Positions 1 through 5,953 of a stretch of 6,861 nt of DNA are shown here, piece by piece. The DNA comes from DZBG01 sp049241565. Lineage in GTDB: Bacteria > Bdellovibrionota > Bacteriovoracia > Bacteriovoracales > Bacteriovoracaceae. A program made the position numbers and the translations under genes. The notes under the pieces were generated by a model that saw nothing but the letters and a program-made list of their open reading frames with translations, was not told the DNA's origin and made no database searches. Position 1 is the stretch's first letter, and every line of letters begins with the position of its first letter. The DNA lies in contig JBMLQL010000049.1 in assembly GCA_049241565.1 (NCBI GenBank), positions 1 to 6,861 on the forward strand, given 5' to 3'.

Positions 1-82
1 TTCTGAAAGAAATAAAGCGATGGTGTTCATAAGACTATTCTAATCGATGAAGTAAAGTGCTGCCAACTATGATTTATAAACA

Positions 83-1099
83 TTAAGTGGTGTACTTCCA
101 TTTATTAGAAATTTTAACAAGAGAGAGCATCACTGGCACTTCTATTAAAACACCGACAACTGTTGCTAAGGCTGCCCCAGAATTTAATCCGAAGAGTGCA
201 ATGCCCACGGCCACAGCAAGTTCAAAAAAATTACTGGCGCCGATCATCGCTGCTGGAGAGCAAATGCAATGAGCGAGCTTTAATTTTCTAGCAATGAACC
301 AAGACACAAAAAATATAAAATATGTTTGAATCATCAGAGGAATGGCAATGAGAAGAATATCTCTAGGAGATGAGATTATCTTCTCCCCTTGAAAGGCAAA
401 TAAAAGAACTAGTGTTGATAAGAGGGCCATAATAGAAACAGGCTTCAATCGAGGTAAAAACACTGTCGAAAACCATACCTCTCCCTTTAATTTAATGAGC
501 ACTCTGTTTGAGATAAACCCCGCCACAAGAGGAATGACCACAAAAATAATCACTGAAGAAAAGAGTGCAGGAAATGGAATTTCAATATTAGTGACATCCA
601 AAAGAAACTTCACGATAGGAATAAAGGCCACGAGGAGAACAAGATCATTAATGGCCACTTGGACTAACGTATAGCCAGCATCTCCATCAGTCAGATAGGA
701 CCAAACAAAAACCATGGCTGTACAAGGAGCAGCTCCGAGGAGAATGGCCCCAGCAATATACTCTTGAGCAAGCTCAGGAGTTAAATAAGCAGCATAAAGT
801 TTATCGAAAAAGATCCATGCAAAGAACGCCATAGTAAATGGTTTAATAAGCCAATTGACTGTTAGCGTGAGGGCCAGTCCTTTAGGATTTTTCCCGGCCT
901 TCTTAATAGAGCTAAAATCGATCTGAACCATCATCGGATAAATCATCAACCAAACAAGCAAGGCGACTGGAATATTAACAGTAGAGATATTCATTTCACT
1001 TAAAACAGAAATTGATCCTCCTAGAACCTGACCAAGCAGAATTCCACCGATGATACAAAGCCCAACCCAAACTGTAAGATAGCGTTCGAAAAATCCCAT
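83..1099 (-). CDS. acr3: Arsenite efflux transporter, ACR3 family
   Basis: Inner-membrane carrier that exports arsenite, the product of the ArsC encoded just upstream. The 338-residue product is of normal ACR3 length and is almost entirely hydrophobic, consistent with the family's ten membrane helices. The family hallmark GAAPCTAMVFVWS lies at residues 122-134 with the essential cysteine at C126. The second signature, ASNFFELAVA (residues 288-297), and the conserved glutamate E320 in GVLIEVP are also present; in characterised ACR3 proteins this late Cys/Glu pair is needed for transport. The start is fixed by GGAG at 1108-1111, which lies inside the end of arsC, 8 nt before the ATG. The arsC stop and this ATG are only 2 nt apart, so translational coupling is likely. 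It is the last gene of its run, and no convincing terminator hairpin follows the stop. ArsB-type permeases lack this Cys motif, so ACR3 is the firm assignment. Confidence 0.96.
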   Translation of the reverse strand: MGFFERYLTVWVGLCIIGGILLGQVLGGSISVLSEMNISTVNIPVALLVWLMIYPMMVQIDFSSIKKAGKNPKGLALTLTVNWLIKPFTMAFFAWIFFDKLYAAYLTPELAQEYIAGAILLGAAPCTAMVFVWSYLTDGDAGYTLVQVAINDLVLLVAFIPIVKFLLDVTNIEIPFPALFSSVIIFVVIPLVAGFISNRVLIKLKGEVWFSTVFLPRLKPVSIMALLSTLVLLFAFQGEKIISSPRDILLIAIPLMIQTYFIFFVSWFIARKLKLAHCICSPAAMIGASNFFELAVAVGIALFGLNSGAALATVVGVLIEVPVMLSLVKISNKWKYTT

Positions 1100-1101
1100 T
1101 C

Positions 1102-1530
1102 TTATTTCTCCAAAACTGATTTCATCTGCTTAATAAAAACCTCTATCTCATCACGGACACGACGATAGATGGCCAGGATTTCATCCTCATCACTCATATC
1201 TTTAGTAAGGGCTGGAGGATCTTGAAATCCTACGTGCACCACCTTCCCTCCTGGAAAATAAGGGCAATTTTCTTTGGCCGAATCACAAACGGTCACGACA
1301 TAGTCAAAGGTAACACTAGGGAGTTCTTCAGTAGTTTTTGAGTAGTGAGCTGAGATATCAACACCTGCCTCTTTCATAACTTTGATCGCACGCTCATTCA
1401 TGCCATGCTTTTTTGTCCCAGCAGAAAAGACTTTAAACTCTTCTCCCCAGTATTTTCTCGCCCATCCCTCGGCCATTTGTGAGCGACATGAATTTCCAGT
1501 ACAAAGAAACATAATATTTTTCTTACTCAT
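1102..1530 (-). CDS. arsC: Arsenate reductase, thioredoxin-coupled (LMW-phosphatase fold)
   Basis: Cytoplasmic enzyme reducing arsenate to arsenite. The 142-residue protein has the phosphatase-like loop CTGNSCR at residues 10-16 near the N-terminus, with nucleophile C10 and R16. The redox pair C82 and C89 sits in VCDSAKENCP, and the QDPP segment carries the conserved Asp (D104). These match the C10/C82/C89 triad of the Staphylococcus aureus pI258 ArsC family, which is recycled by thioredoxin, and not the glutaredoxin-linked E. coli type. The start is supported by AAAGG at 1538-1542, 7 nt upstream. It follows the FKBP gene by 27 nt and precedes acr3 by 2 nt, so arsenite is made and exported by adjacent genes. 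No arsR is visible; transcription may come from the pepX promoter or from a weak -35/-10 pair at 1551-1580 inside the FKBP gene. Confidence 0.96.
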   Translation of the reverse strand: MSKKNIMFLCTGNSCRSQMAEGWARKYWGEEFKVFSAGTKKHGMNERAIKVMKEAGVDISAHYSKTTEELPSVTFDYVVTVCDSAKENCPYFPGGKVVHVGFQDPPALTKDMSDEDEILAIYRRVRDEIEVFIKQMKSVLEK

Positions 1531-1537
1531 CTTTTGA

Positions 1538-1542
1538 CCTTT
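1538..1542 (-). promoter_or_regulatory. Ribosome binding site of arsC
   Basis: On the minus strand this reads AAAGG, 7 nt before the arsC ATG (1528-1530). It lies in the 27-nt gap after the FKBP stop codon, so arsC has its own initiation signal and does not depend on coupling to FKBP translation. Confidence 0.6.
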
Positions 1543-1557
1543 ACGACAAAATTATTT

Positions 1558-1899
1558 TTAGTCTCTGGTGCGGACTTCAAGGAGTTCGATATGAAACAAA
1601 AGATCAGAATGAGGCTTAATAAGTTCACCTATTTGACGCTCACCATAAGCAAGGGCCGACGGCACATAAAGAGTACGCTTCCCGCCCTCTTTCATTCCCA
1701 TCATGCCAACATCCCAACCTTTAATAACTCGGCCGGTACCAATGACACATTGAAAGGGACGCCCTCGATCAAGGGATGAATCAAATTTTGTTCCGTCCGA
1801 CAGAAAGCCTTCATAATGAACAATCAGCAAAGCGCCTTTCACAGCTTCTTTACCATTACCTACAAGAGTATCTGTGATTTTAAGTTCTTTTGTATCCAT
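1558..1899 (-). CDS. FKBP-type peptidyl-prolyl cis-trans isomerase, single domain
   Basis: Single-domain FKBP of 113 residues, close to human FKBP12 in length and pattern; it catalyses cis-trans isomerisation of Xaa-Pro bonds. Conserved pocket residues are visible: Y29 in VHY, F39-D40 in TKFDSS, V58-I59 and W62 in GRVIKGW, Y85 in ALAYGER and F102 in LLFHIELLEV. There is no signal peptide, so it should be cytoplasmic. A longer reading from 1950 adds 17 basic, tryptophan-containing residues and overlaps the pepX end by 41 nt. The start at 1899 is preferred because it begins right before the FKBP domain and 10 nt after the pepX stop. The Shine-Dalgarno is weak (AAAGAG abutting the ATG), suggesting translation coupled to pepX. 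No specific gene symbol is justified. Confidence 0.92.
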   Translation of the reverse strand: MDTKELKITDTLVGNGKEAVKGALLIVHYEGFLSDGTKFDSSLDRGRPFQCVIGTGRVIKGWDVGMMGMKEGGKRTLYVPSALAYGERQIGELIKPHSDLLFHIELLEVRTRD

Positions 1900-1909
1900 C
1901 TCTTTAATT

Positions 1910-3583
1910 CTATTTCTGCGCCAGATTGAGTTCCACAAAACTCTTCTCACCTAGCTCAAACTCAATAATAGTTCCGGCTGCAGGACGAAGAGTATAATCG
2001 TAATCCGTTGAGGCCACAACAACACCGATACGACTTCCTTTACTAAATCGATACTGCTTCGGTTCTAGATTAAAAGTTAGCTGGTAACTCTTTCCTGGAA
2101 CGAGAAGCTCACCTTGAGCAAAGTCTTGGTGATTTTGAGGATCGGCCCACCCACGTGTAATGATCTTTCCTTTCCCGTTATTGTTGTATTCCACAATGGC
2201 CACGGTGATATTGGCCGCTTTTCGATTAAGCACTGAAAGGTTTAAACTGACTTTTGTCGTTCCGGTAAGAATTGTCGCCTGCTCGAGTGGAGCACTTAAA
2301 AATGCCAGTCGACCTGCATTTTTCTCTGTGGGATTTGTGATAAGTGTTTCAACTTTCACTTTATTTCCATTATCTGTGATCTGGACTTTTTCAAGACTTC
2401 CAGCTTTTTGGGCAAGAGTTGAGTTTAAAAAATAAAGACGCTCAATCGAAGAATCTTCATGTGGCCAATTATCTTGAGTCACGAGCGTTCCATCTGGAAG
2501 CTCAACCTCAACTTGAGGACCTTTTGTAATTCCATTATCCTCACCCTCAAGAAAGTGTGCAAACCAAGCCTCAACTTTAACAGGAACACCATGAGAGTGA
2601 GTTGAACTATGTCCACCTTTGTGAAGGAACATTCTTCGCGGGGCCACACCATCTAGGGCCTCCCAGAGCTGGATGGCATGCTTTTGTTTTACATTCCAGT
2701 CAGACTGACCATGAATAATAAATGTCGCCGCCTTTATATTTTTAACATAAGGAAGATAGTCTCTCTCTTGCCAAAACTGAGTAAAATCTCCGTTCTCTCT
2801 TCCTTGAATTTTTGTGATATTCTGAATGACGTTTTTACAGGCACCTTTTCTCACAATAAAGTATCCAAGTATATCAGCATCCTCACCAATATAGCCTCCT
2901 GGATTCACCACAAGCCCATTGGCGCGGTAATAATCATACCAACTGCTAATCGCTGCCACCGGAATAATTGCCTTCAGCCCTTCCACTCCAGTAGTCGCAA
3001 CCATAATAGGAAGAGTTCCATCATAAGATGTTCCCGTCATCCCCACATTTCCATTGGCCCAACCTGCTTTAACTTCTTTTCCATTCTTATCAAATCCGCG
3101 AGCTCGTCCATTCAACCAATCAATGACTGATTTTGCGGCCAAAGCCTCAGTTTGATCCCCTACTGAAGGACAGCCCGTTGAATTTCCTGTCCCGATACTA
3201 TGGGCCGAGACACGAGCGTAAGTCGGGGCCATTGATTGAAGATAATTTGAAGTCTTAATAAATGATTTTTTAAGCGGTTTAAAAAAACCTTTCATTGTAG
3301 GAAAAATTTTTCCTACGATTTTTTCATCCTGTGGCAAAAGATCTGAGTCTACCTTGTGCATATCAACATTTGTCCCACCTAAAGCATAAGGAGAGATTGA
3401 ATAAAGAGTTGAAAGTTTTTTTGAGGATTGAGGTCTATTCACTGAAACATACATGAGATCAAGTTTACCGTCGTTATCAGTATCTAGAGTTGTTTCAACA
3501 TACACTGTTTCCGAAAGATTGGCGATGGCCATGGCCGAAGTTATCGACCCGACAAAAACCAAGGTCGCCAGTAGTAATCTCAT
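1910..3583 (-). CDS. Exported Xaa-Pro dipeptidyl-peptidase-like protein (S15 / CocE-NonD hydrolase)
   Basis: Probable secreted or periplasmic serine peptidase releasing Xaa-Pro dipeptides from N-termini. The first 19 residues (MRLLLATLVF...SAMA) form a signal peptide. An Asp-rich DTDNDGKLD stretch follows at 34-42, typical of secreted S15 members. The alpha/beta-hydrolase domain carries the nucleophile in GTSYDGT (S186), the acid in HGQSDWNVK (D295) and the base in HKGGHSS (H325). HGQSDWNVK is highly characteristic of PepX-type S15 enzymes. The C-terminal beta-sandwich domain of the family runs from about residue 380 and includes TRGWADPQN near 477. At 557 residues it is shorter than lactobacillal PepX (about 760) but complete in catalytic parts. 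The start is set by GAGGGAG upstream. The FKBP gene follows after 10 nt. Related S15 acylases (cocaine esterase, glutaryl acylase) remain possible, so the substrate is inferred. Confidence 0.88.
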   Translation of the reverse strand: MRLLLATLVFVGSITSAMAIANLSETVYVETTLDTDNDGKLDLMYVSVNRPQSSKKLSTLYSISPYALGGTNVDMHKVDSDLLPQDEKIVGKIFPTMKGFFKPLKKSFIKTSNYLQSMAPTYARVSAHSIGTGNSTGCPSVGDQTEALAAKSVIDWLNGRARGFDKNGKEVKAGWANGNVGMTGTSYDGTLPIMVATTGVEGLKAIIPVAAISSWYDYYRANGLVVNPGGYIGEDADILGYFIVRKGACKNVIQNITKIQGRENGDFTQFWQERDYLPYVKNIKAATFIIHGQSDWNVKQKHAIQLWEALDGVAPRRMFLHKGGHSSTHSHGVPVKVEAWFAHFLEGEDNGITKGPQVEVELPDGTLVTQDNWPHEDSSIERLYFLNSTLAQKAGSLEKVQITDNGNKVKVETLITNPTEKNAGRLAFLSAPLEQATILTGTTKVSLNLSVLNRKAANITVAIVEYNNNGKGKIITRGWADPQNHQDFAQGELLVPGKSYQLTFNLEPKQYRFSKGSRIGVVVASTDYDYTLRPAAGTIIEFELGEKSFVELNLAQK

Positions 3584-3591
3584 GAAATATA

Positions 3592-3598
3592 CTCCCTC
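3592..3598 (-). promoter_or_regulatory. Strong ribosome binding site of the S15 peptidase gene
   Basis: The minus strand reads GAGGGAG, 8 nt before the ATG at 3581-3583. It is a near-ideal Shine-Dalgarno and fixes the start directly before the signal peptide. Confidence 0.75.
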
Positions 3599-3622
3599 AA
3601 CTAAGAATGAAAATGCCTAAAA

Positions 3623-3651
3623 TTTATCCCTTTTTAGAGACTTACTGGCAA
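3623..3651 (-). promoter_or_regulatory. Candidate sigma70-type promoter for pepX-FKBP-arsC-acr3
   Basis: On the minus strand a TTGCCA box (3646-3651, 5/6 to consensus) and a GATAAA box (3623-3628, 4/6) are separated by exactly 17 nt. They lie in the 114-nt gap between truA and the S15 peptidase gene, predicting a leader of about 30-40 nt. Position and spacing are good but the -10 box is weak, so this is a prediction only. If real, it makes the peptidase gene the head of its own unit. Confidence 0.4.
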
Positions 3652-3697
3652 GAGGAGAAAGCAGCGTAGCTTCAAGAGCTTGAATTTATTTAGATCA

Positions 3698-4501
3698 TTA
3701 GTATTCAATTCGAGAGAGGTAAAGTCCTTTTGCAGGAGCAGGTTTCCATAGCTGCTCCTCTCTTTTTGGCCCAGTTAAAAGCAAAGAAAATTCCTCCGGA
3801 GAAATTCTTCCTCTTCCTACCATCCAAAGAGCACTTATCAAATGCCTGATCATTTGTTTTAAAAATCCGTTTCCTTCAATCCTAAACCGATAACATTCAA
3901 CTAAGTTATCAGGGATCTTAAATAATGCAGCTCCATTCAAAACAGAATGAGGATTAACCACTGAAAGTTCACAAGAAAAGATGTCGCGTACAGTGCTTTT
4001 GACATTACTTCCCACCGAGTAAAAATTCTGAAAATTATGAGTTCCAACAAACAGTTGAATACATTTTTCCATCAGGCCGATATTTAAAGGATGAGGGTTA
4101 TTTGCAAGAAAGAGCTGATCGGCTTCAAGGGATTGAAGTCTATTCGTAAAAAAATAATAGTATTCCTTAGACCGACTATCGACTGAGGGTTTAAAAGATC
4201 CATCACAAGATTCAAAACTTAAACATCTTATCTGAGGCGGAAGAATAGTATTCAGTCTTATTAAGGCCATTTCACAATCAATCTTCTGCTCTGAGCTGAT
4301 CTTCACCGCCTGGGAAAGTGCATGAACTCCACTATCAGTTCTTGAGGCCCCCATCGTCGTGATCTTCCCTACAATCAATTGCCTAAGCGCCTGATTCAGA
4401 TCATTCTGAACCGTAGGAACATCCTTCTGCCACTGAAAGCCGTAGTAAGAAGTTCCATCGTATTGGATAATCGTTTTGTAGTAATTCATTTCATTCGTCA
4501 T
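3698..4501 (-). CDS. truA: tRNA pseudouridine(38-40) synthase TruA
   Basis: Converts uridines 38-40 in the anticodon stem-loop of tRNAs to pseudouridine; cytoplasmic. The 267-residue protein is of normal TruA length and shows the family blocks in order. YDGTSYYGFQWQ at 14-25 is the N-terminal motif. GASRTDSGVHA at 51-61 carries the catalytic aspartate D56. SRSKEYYYFF around 109-118 holds the conserved active-site tyrosine region. GTHNFQNF is at 153-160, FLKQMIRHL at 213-221, and the terminal APAKGLYLSRIEY matches the usual end of TruA. The start at 4501 lies 9 nt after the CDF stop with only a weak GAG; a second ATG four codons in is also possible. The tight spacing suggests cotranscription with the CDF gene, which makes no obvious functional sense and may only be shared expression. 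Confidence 0.96.
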   Translation of the reverse strand: MTNEMNYYKTIIQYDGTSYYGFQWQKDVPTVQNDLNQALRQLIVGKITTMGASRTDSGVHALSQAVKISSEQKIDCEMALIRLNTILPPQIRCLSFESCDGSFKPSVDSRSKEYYYFFTNRLQSLEADQLFLANNPHPLNIGLMEKCIQLFVGTHNFQNFYSVGSNVKSTVRDIFSCELSVVNPHSVLNGAALFKIPDNLVECYRFRIEGNGFLKQMIRHLISALWMVGRGRISPEEFSLLLTGPKREEQLWKPAPAKGLYLSRIEY

Positions 4502-4510
4502 TTGCTCAGC

Positions 4511-5338
4511 TTATTTGCCTAATTTCAAAATGGTCATCGCCCCTCTCAATACGATCACTGTGATAATAACTCCAATTATTAAATCAGGGTACGGCGATTG
4601 GGTAAAATAAACGGCCAATCCTGCAACCAAAACTCCTATGTTTGCCATCACATCAGTAGATGAGCAAATATAACTTGCCTGCATATGCACTTCTCCTTCT
4701 TTATGTTTCGAAAGGAGGGCCAGACAATAAATATTAGTAAAAAGGGCAACAAGTGAAACTATAATCATATATGAAGGCTCGGGCTCGCTTCCAAAGATAA
4801 ATCTTCTCATCGTCTCAATAATGATTCCTGTACCAAGGATGAATTGAAAATAACCATTTGTCAGAGCAGACTTCTTTTTCAAGGCCATGCTCTTCCCTAC
4901 GGCGTAGAGACTGATGCCATAAACTCCTCCATCAGCTAACATATCTAAAGAGTCAGCTATAAGACCCATCGATTGGGCCATTATTCCTGCGACCAATTCA
5001 ATAACAAACATCCCGCCATTGATCGCCAGCAATTTTTTTAATAAACTTACTTCTTCAAGAGATGAATCTAGACTTTCAAGATTCCCATCTCCACTAGTCT
5101 GGCCCGAGGCCACTATTTGCGCCCCAAAATTTAAAGGGATCAGCGAATTGAGTACTTGTGAGGCTTCACCTGTATGCAGAATAGTCAGTTCTCTTTGAGG
5201 AATATTAAAATCAAGATGCTTAATCAAATCTAAGTCATCAAGCTTCATTCGAATAATTCGTTCCTCAGAAGGACAATCCATTTTAGGAATCTTAAATATT
5301 GTTTTAAAGAGTTGAATTTTAGTCATATAAAAAATCAT
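4511..5338 (-). CDS. CDF-family cation transporter with N-terminal HMA-like domain
   Basis: Probable inner-membrane metal/proton antiporter of 275 residues. Residues about 10-75 resemble a heavy-metal-associated (HMA) domain whose loop reads KMDCPSEE (19-26), with one cysteine (C22) and a glutamate where CxxC domains have the second cysteine. A polar linker (78-98) follows. Six membrane segments then lie near 101-121, 126-147, 163-180, 188-208, 225-246 and 250-270. The intramembrane site reads DMLAD (D132, D136) in TM2 and DVMAN (D229, N233) in TM5, unlike the HxxxD pairs of classical zinc CDFs. TM3 contains GYFQFILG and ETMRRF, as in CDF relatives. The protein ends right after TM6, so the usual C-terminal cytoplasmic domain is absent. 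The first ATG is preferred because AGAAG lies 4 nt upstream of it. The metal is unknown. Confidence 0.85.
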   Translation of the reverse strand: MIFYMTKIQLFKTIFKIPKMDCPSEERIIRMKLDDLDLIKHLDFNIPQRELTILHTGEASQVLNSLIPLNFGAQIVASGQTSGDGNLESLDSSLEEVSLLKKLLAINGGMFVIELVAGIMAQSMGLIADSLDMLADGGVYGISLYAVGKSMALKKKSALTNGYFQFILGTGIIIETMRRFIFGSEPEPSYMIIVSLVALFTNIYCLALLSKHKEGEVHMQASYICSSTDVMANIGVLVAGLAVYFTQSPYPDLIIGVIITVIVLRGAMTILKLGK

Positions 5339-5342
5339 TACG

Positions 5343-5367
5343 CTTCTATTTTAAATATTAATAGAAG
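5343..5367 (-). promoter_or_regulatory. Perfect 8-9-8 dyad covering the CDF ribosome binding site
   Basis: CTTCTATT (5343-5350) and AATAGAAG (5360-5367) are perfect inverted repeats around a 9-nt AT-only centre. In the minus-strand transcript the second arm ends in AGAAG, the presumed Shine-Dalgarno, 4 nt before the ATG at 5336-5338. The dyad lies immediately downstream of the predicted -10 box. It could be an operator for a dimeric (for example metal-responsive) repressor or a hairpin hiding the ribosome binding site. The dyad is seen; either role is inferred. Confidence 0.5.
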
Positions 5368-5374
5368 GATAAAT

Positions 5375-5403
5375 ATTATAAAAATTCTTAGTTAATTTGT
5401 TGG
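5375..5403 (-). promoter_or_regulatory. Candidate promoter for the CDF-truA unit
   Basis: The minus strand contains a perfect TATAAT (5375-5380). At 17 nt spacing upstream lies CCAACA (5398-5403), which matches only the ACA half of the -35 consensus. The predicted transcription start falls near 5368, at the edge of the 5343-5367 dyad. A weak -35 with a strong -10 would suit an activated or repressed metal-response promoter, but AT-rich DNA gives TATAAT by chance fairly often. Confidence 0.4.
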
Positions 5404-5427
5404 ATATGAATACTCTACACGGTGTTG

Positions 5428-5470
5428 GCTAGCGATTTGGAGACCTTTATTTTGTGTCCAAATCACTAGC
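5428..5470 (-). repeat. Long imperfect inverted repeat (3'-end hairpin candidate)
   Basis: GCTAGCGATTTGGA (5428-5441) and TCCAAATCACTAGC (5457-5470) pair over 14 positions with a single imperfect one, around a 15-nt loop. That pair is a G-U wobble in minus-strand RNA but a C-A mismatch in plus-strand RNA, which favours an RNA hairpin in the minus direction. It begins 18 nt after the stop of the small secreted protein gene, where a terminator would be expected. However, no U-run follows it (next bases CAACACC), so it is not a standard Rho-independent terminator. It may instead protect the mRNA 3' end or be a remnant of a repeat family. Confidence 0.5.
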
Positions 5471-5488
5471 TGTTTAAAAGTCTGCTTT

Positions 5489-5773
5489 TTATTGCAATTT
5501 GCACTCATACTTACCAGAAGTATTCTTTTTATATTTGAATACAACAAAGTCACTCATGTCATAAAACCCACCTTCGTTGACACAAGAAATGTCTGCAAGA
5601 TAAGAGACAACATCAGACGACTGACTTTTTTTACTTACTTTGATGTCACAATATTCGGCTTCATCACCTAAACGCTTAGCGACCTCAGATCTTGCTTTGC
5701 TCGCACATGGATTAGAAGTTGCAAATGAATTAAGTGTAAAAGAGAGAACGAACAATACTAAAAAGGCTTTCAT
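5489..5773 (-). CDS. Small secreted protein with four cysteines, function unknown
   Basis: I do not recognise this 94-residue protein. It begins with a clear signal peptide (MKAFLVLFVLSFTLNSFA, cut after A18), leaving a mature chain of about 76 residues. This has four cysteines (C23, C42, C64, C91), enough for two disulfide bonds in the periplasm or outside the cell. The middle is charged (SKARSEVAKRLGDEAEYCDIKV), followed by alternating hydrophobic and polar stretches that look like beta strands (VVSYLADISC, DFVVFKYKKN). It has no lipobox. A start nine codons upstream (5800) would put MLIIHKEKS before the signal peptide. The start at 5773 is chosen because AAGGAGA lies 5 nt before it. The gene diverges from the EEP gene and is separated from the CDF gene by a 150-nt gap holding a hairpin and a promoter, so it is probably monocistronic. 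Confidence 0.75.
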   Translation of the reverse strand: MKAFLVLFVLSFTLNSFATSNPCASKARSEVAKRLGDEAEYCDIKVSKKSQSSDVVSYLADISCVNEGGFYDMSDFVVFKYKKNTSGKYECKLQ

Positions 5774-5778
5774 AGATT

Positions 5779-5785
5779 TCTCCTT
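5779..5785 (-). promoter_or_regulatory. Strong ribosome binding site deciding the start of the small secreted protein
   Basis: The minus strand reads AAGGAGA, 5 nt before the ATG at 5771-5773. It supports the internal methionine as the true start over the upstream in-frame ATG at 5800, and the chosen start begins exactly at the signal peptide. Confidence 0.8.
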
Positions 5786-5941
5786 ATGAATGATTAACAT
5801 GTTATTATTCCTGACTTAAGACTTTAATTATCTAAATCAGCTCATGAATAGTACTTCATTCACTCAAGGTATGGATTTTTTACATGGTGAAGTATTCTTT
5901 TACACCGACACCTGGTACTAATAACATTCAAATAAAAAATC

Positions 5942-5947
5942 GAGAGG
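5942..5947 (+). promoter_or_regulatory. Ribosome binding site for a TTG-initiated gene
   Basis: GAGAGG lies 6 nt before the TTG at 5954-5956. The good Shine-Dalgarno, the correct spacing and the signal peptide that begins there together justify a TTG start. Confidence 0.7.
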
Positions 5948-5953
5948 TTCGCT

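Noticed and set aside
1..82. Possible gene ends at the left edge: a minus-strand ATG at 28-30 (MNTIALFLSE to the edge) and short plus-strand tails ending at about 32 and 43
   Set aside because: Too short to identify, no ribosome binding site for the ATG, and no way to choose between strands.
87..272. Plus-strand open frame opposite acr3
   Set aside because: It is antisense to the conserved C-terminal part of acr3, has no recognisable protein features and no ribosome binding site support.
1534..1779. Plus-strand open frame opposite the FKBP gene
   Set aside because: It is antisense to clearly conserved FKBP coding and its translation resembles no family.
1900..1950. Longer FKBP start at 1950
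   Set aside because: The 17 extra residues are not a signal peptide, overlap pepX coding and lie outside the FKBP fold. The start at 1899 matches the family length.
2160..2435. Plus-strand open frame opposite the peptidase gene
   Set aside because: It is the antisense shadow of the beta-sandwich domain of the S15 protein; the hydrophobic start is a by-product of the opposite strand.
2678..3130. 150-codon plus-strand open frame opposite the peptidase gene
   Set aside because: It is antisense to the catalytic domain with the S186 and D295 motifs and has an odd composition, so it is a shadow frame.
3672..3685. TTCAAG-AG-CTTGAA inverted repeat just downstream of truA, as a terminator
   Set aside because: The 2-nt loop is sterically too small. 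With a 4-nt loop the stem is only 5 weak pairs, and no U-run follows on the minus strand.
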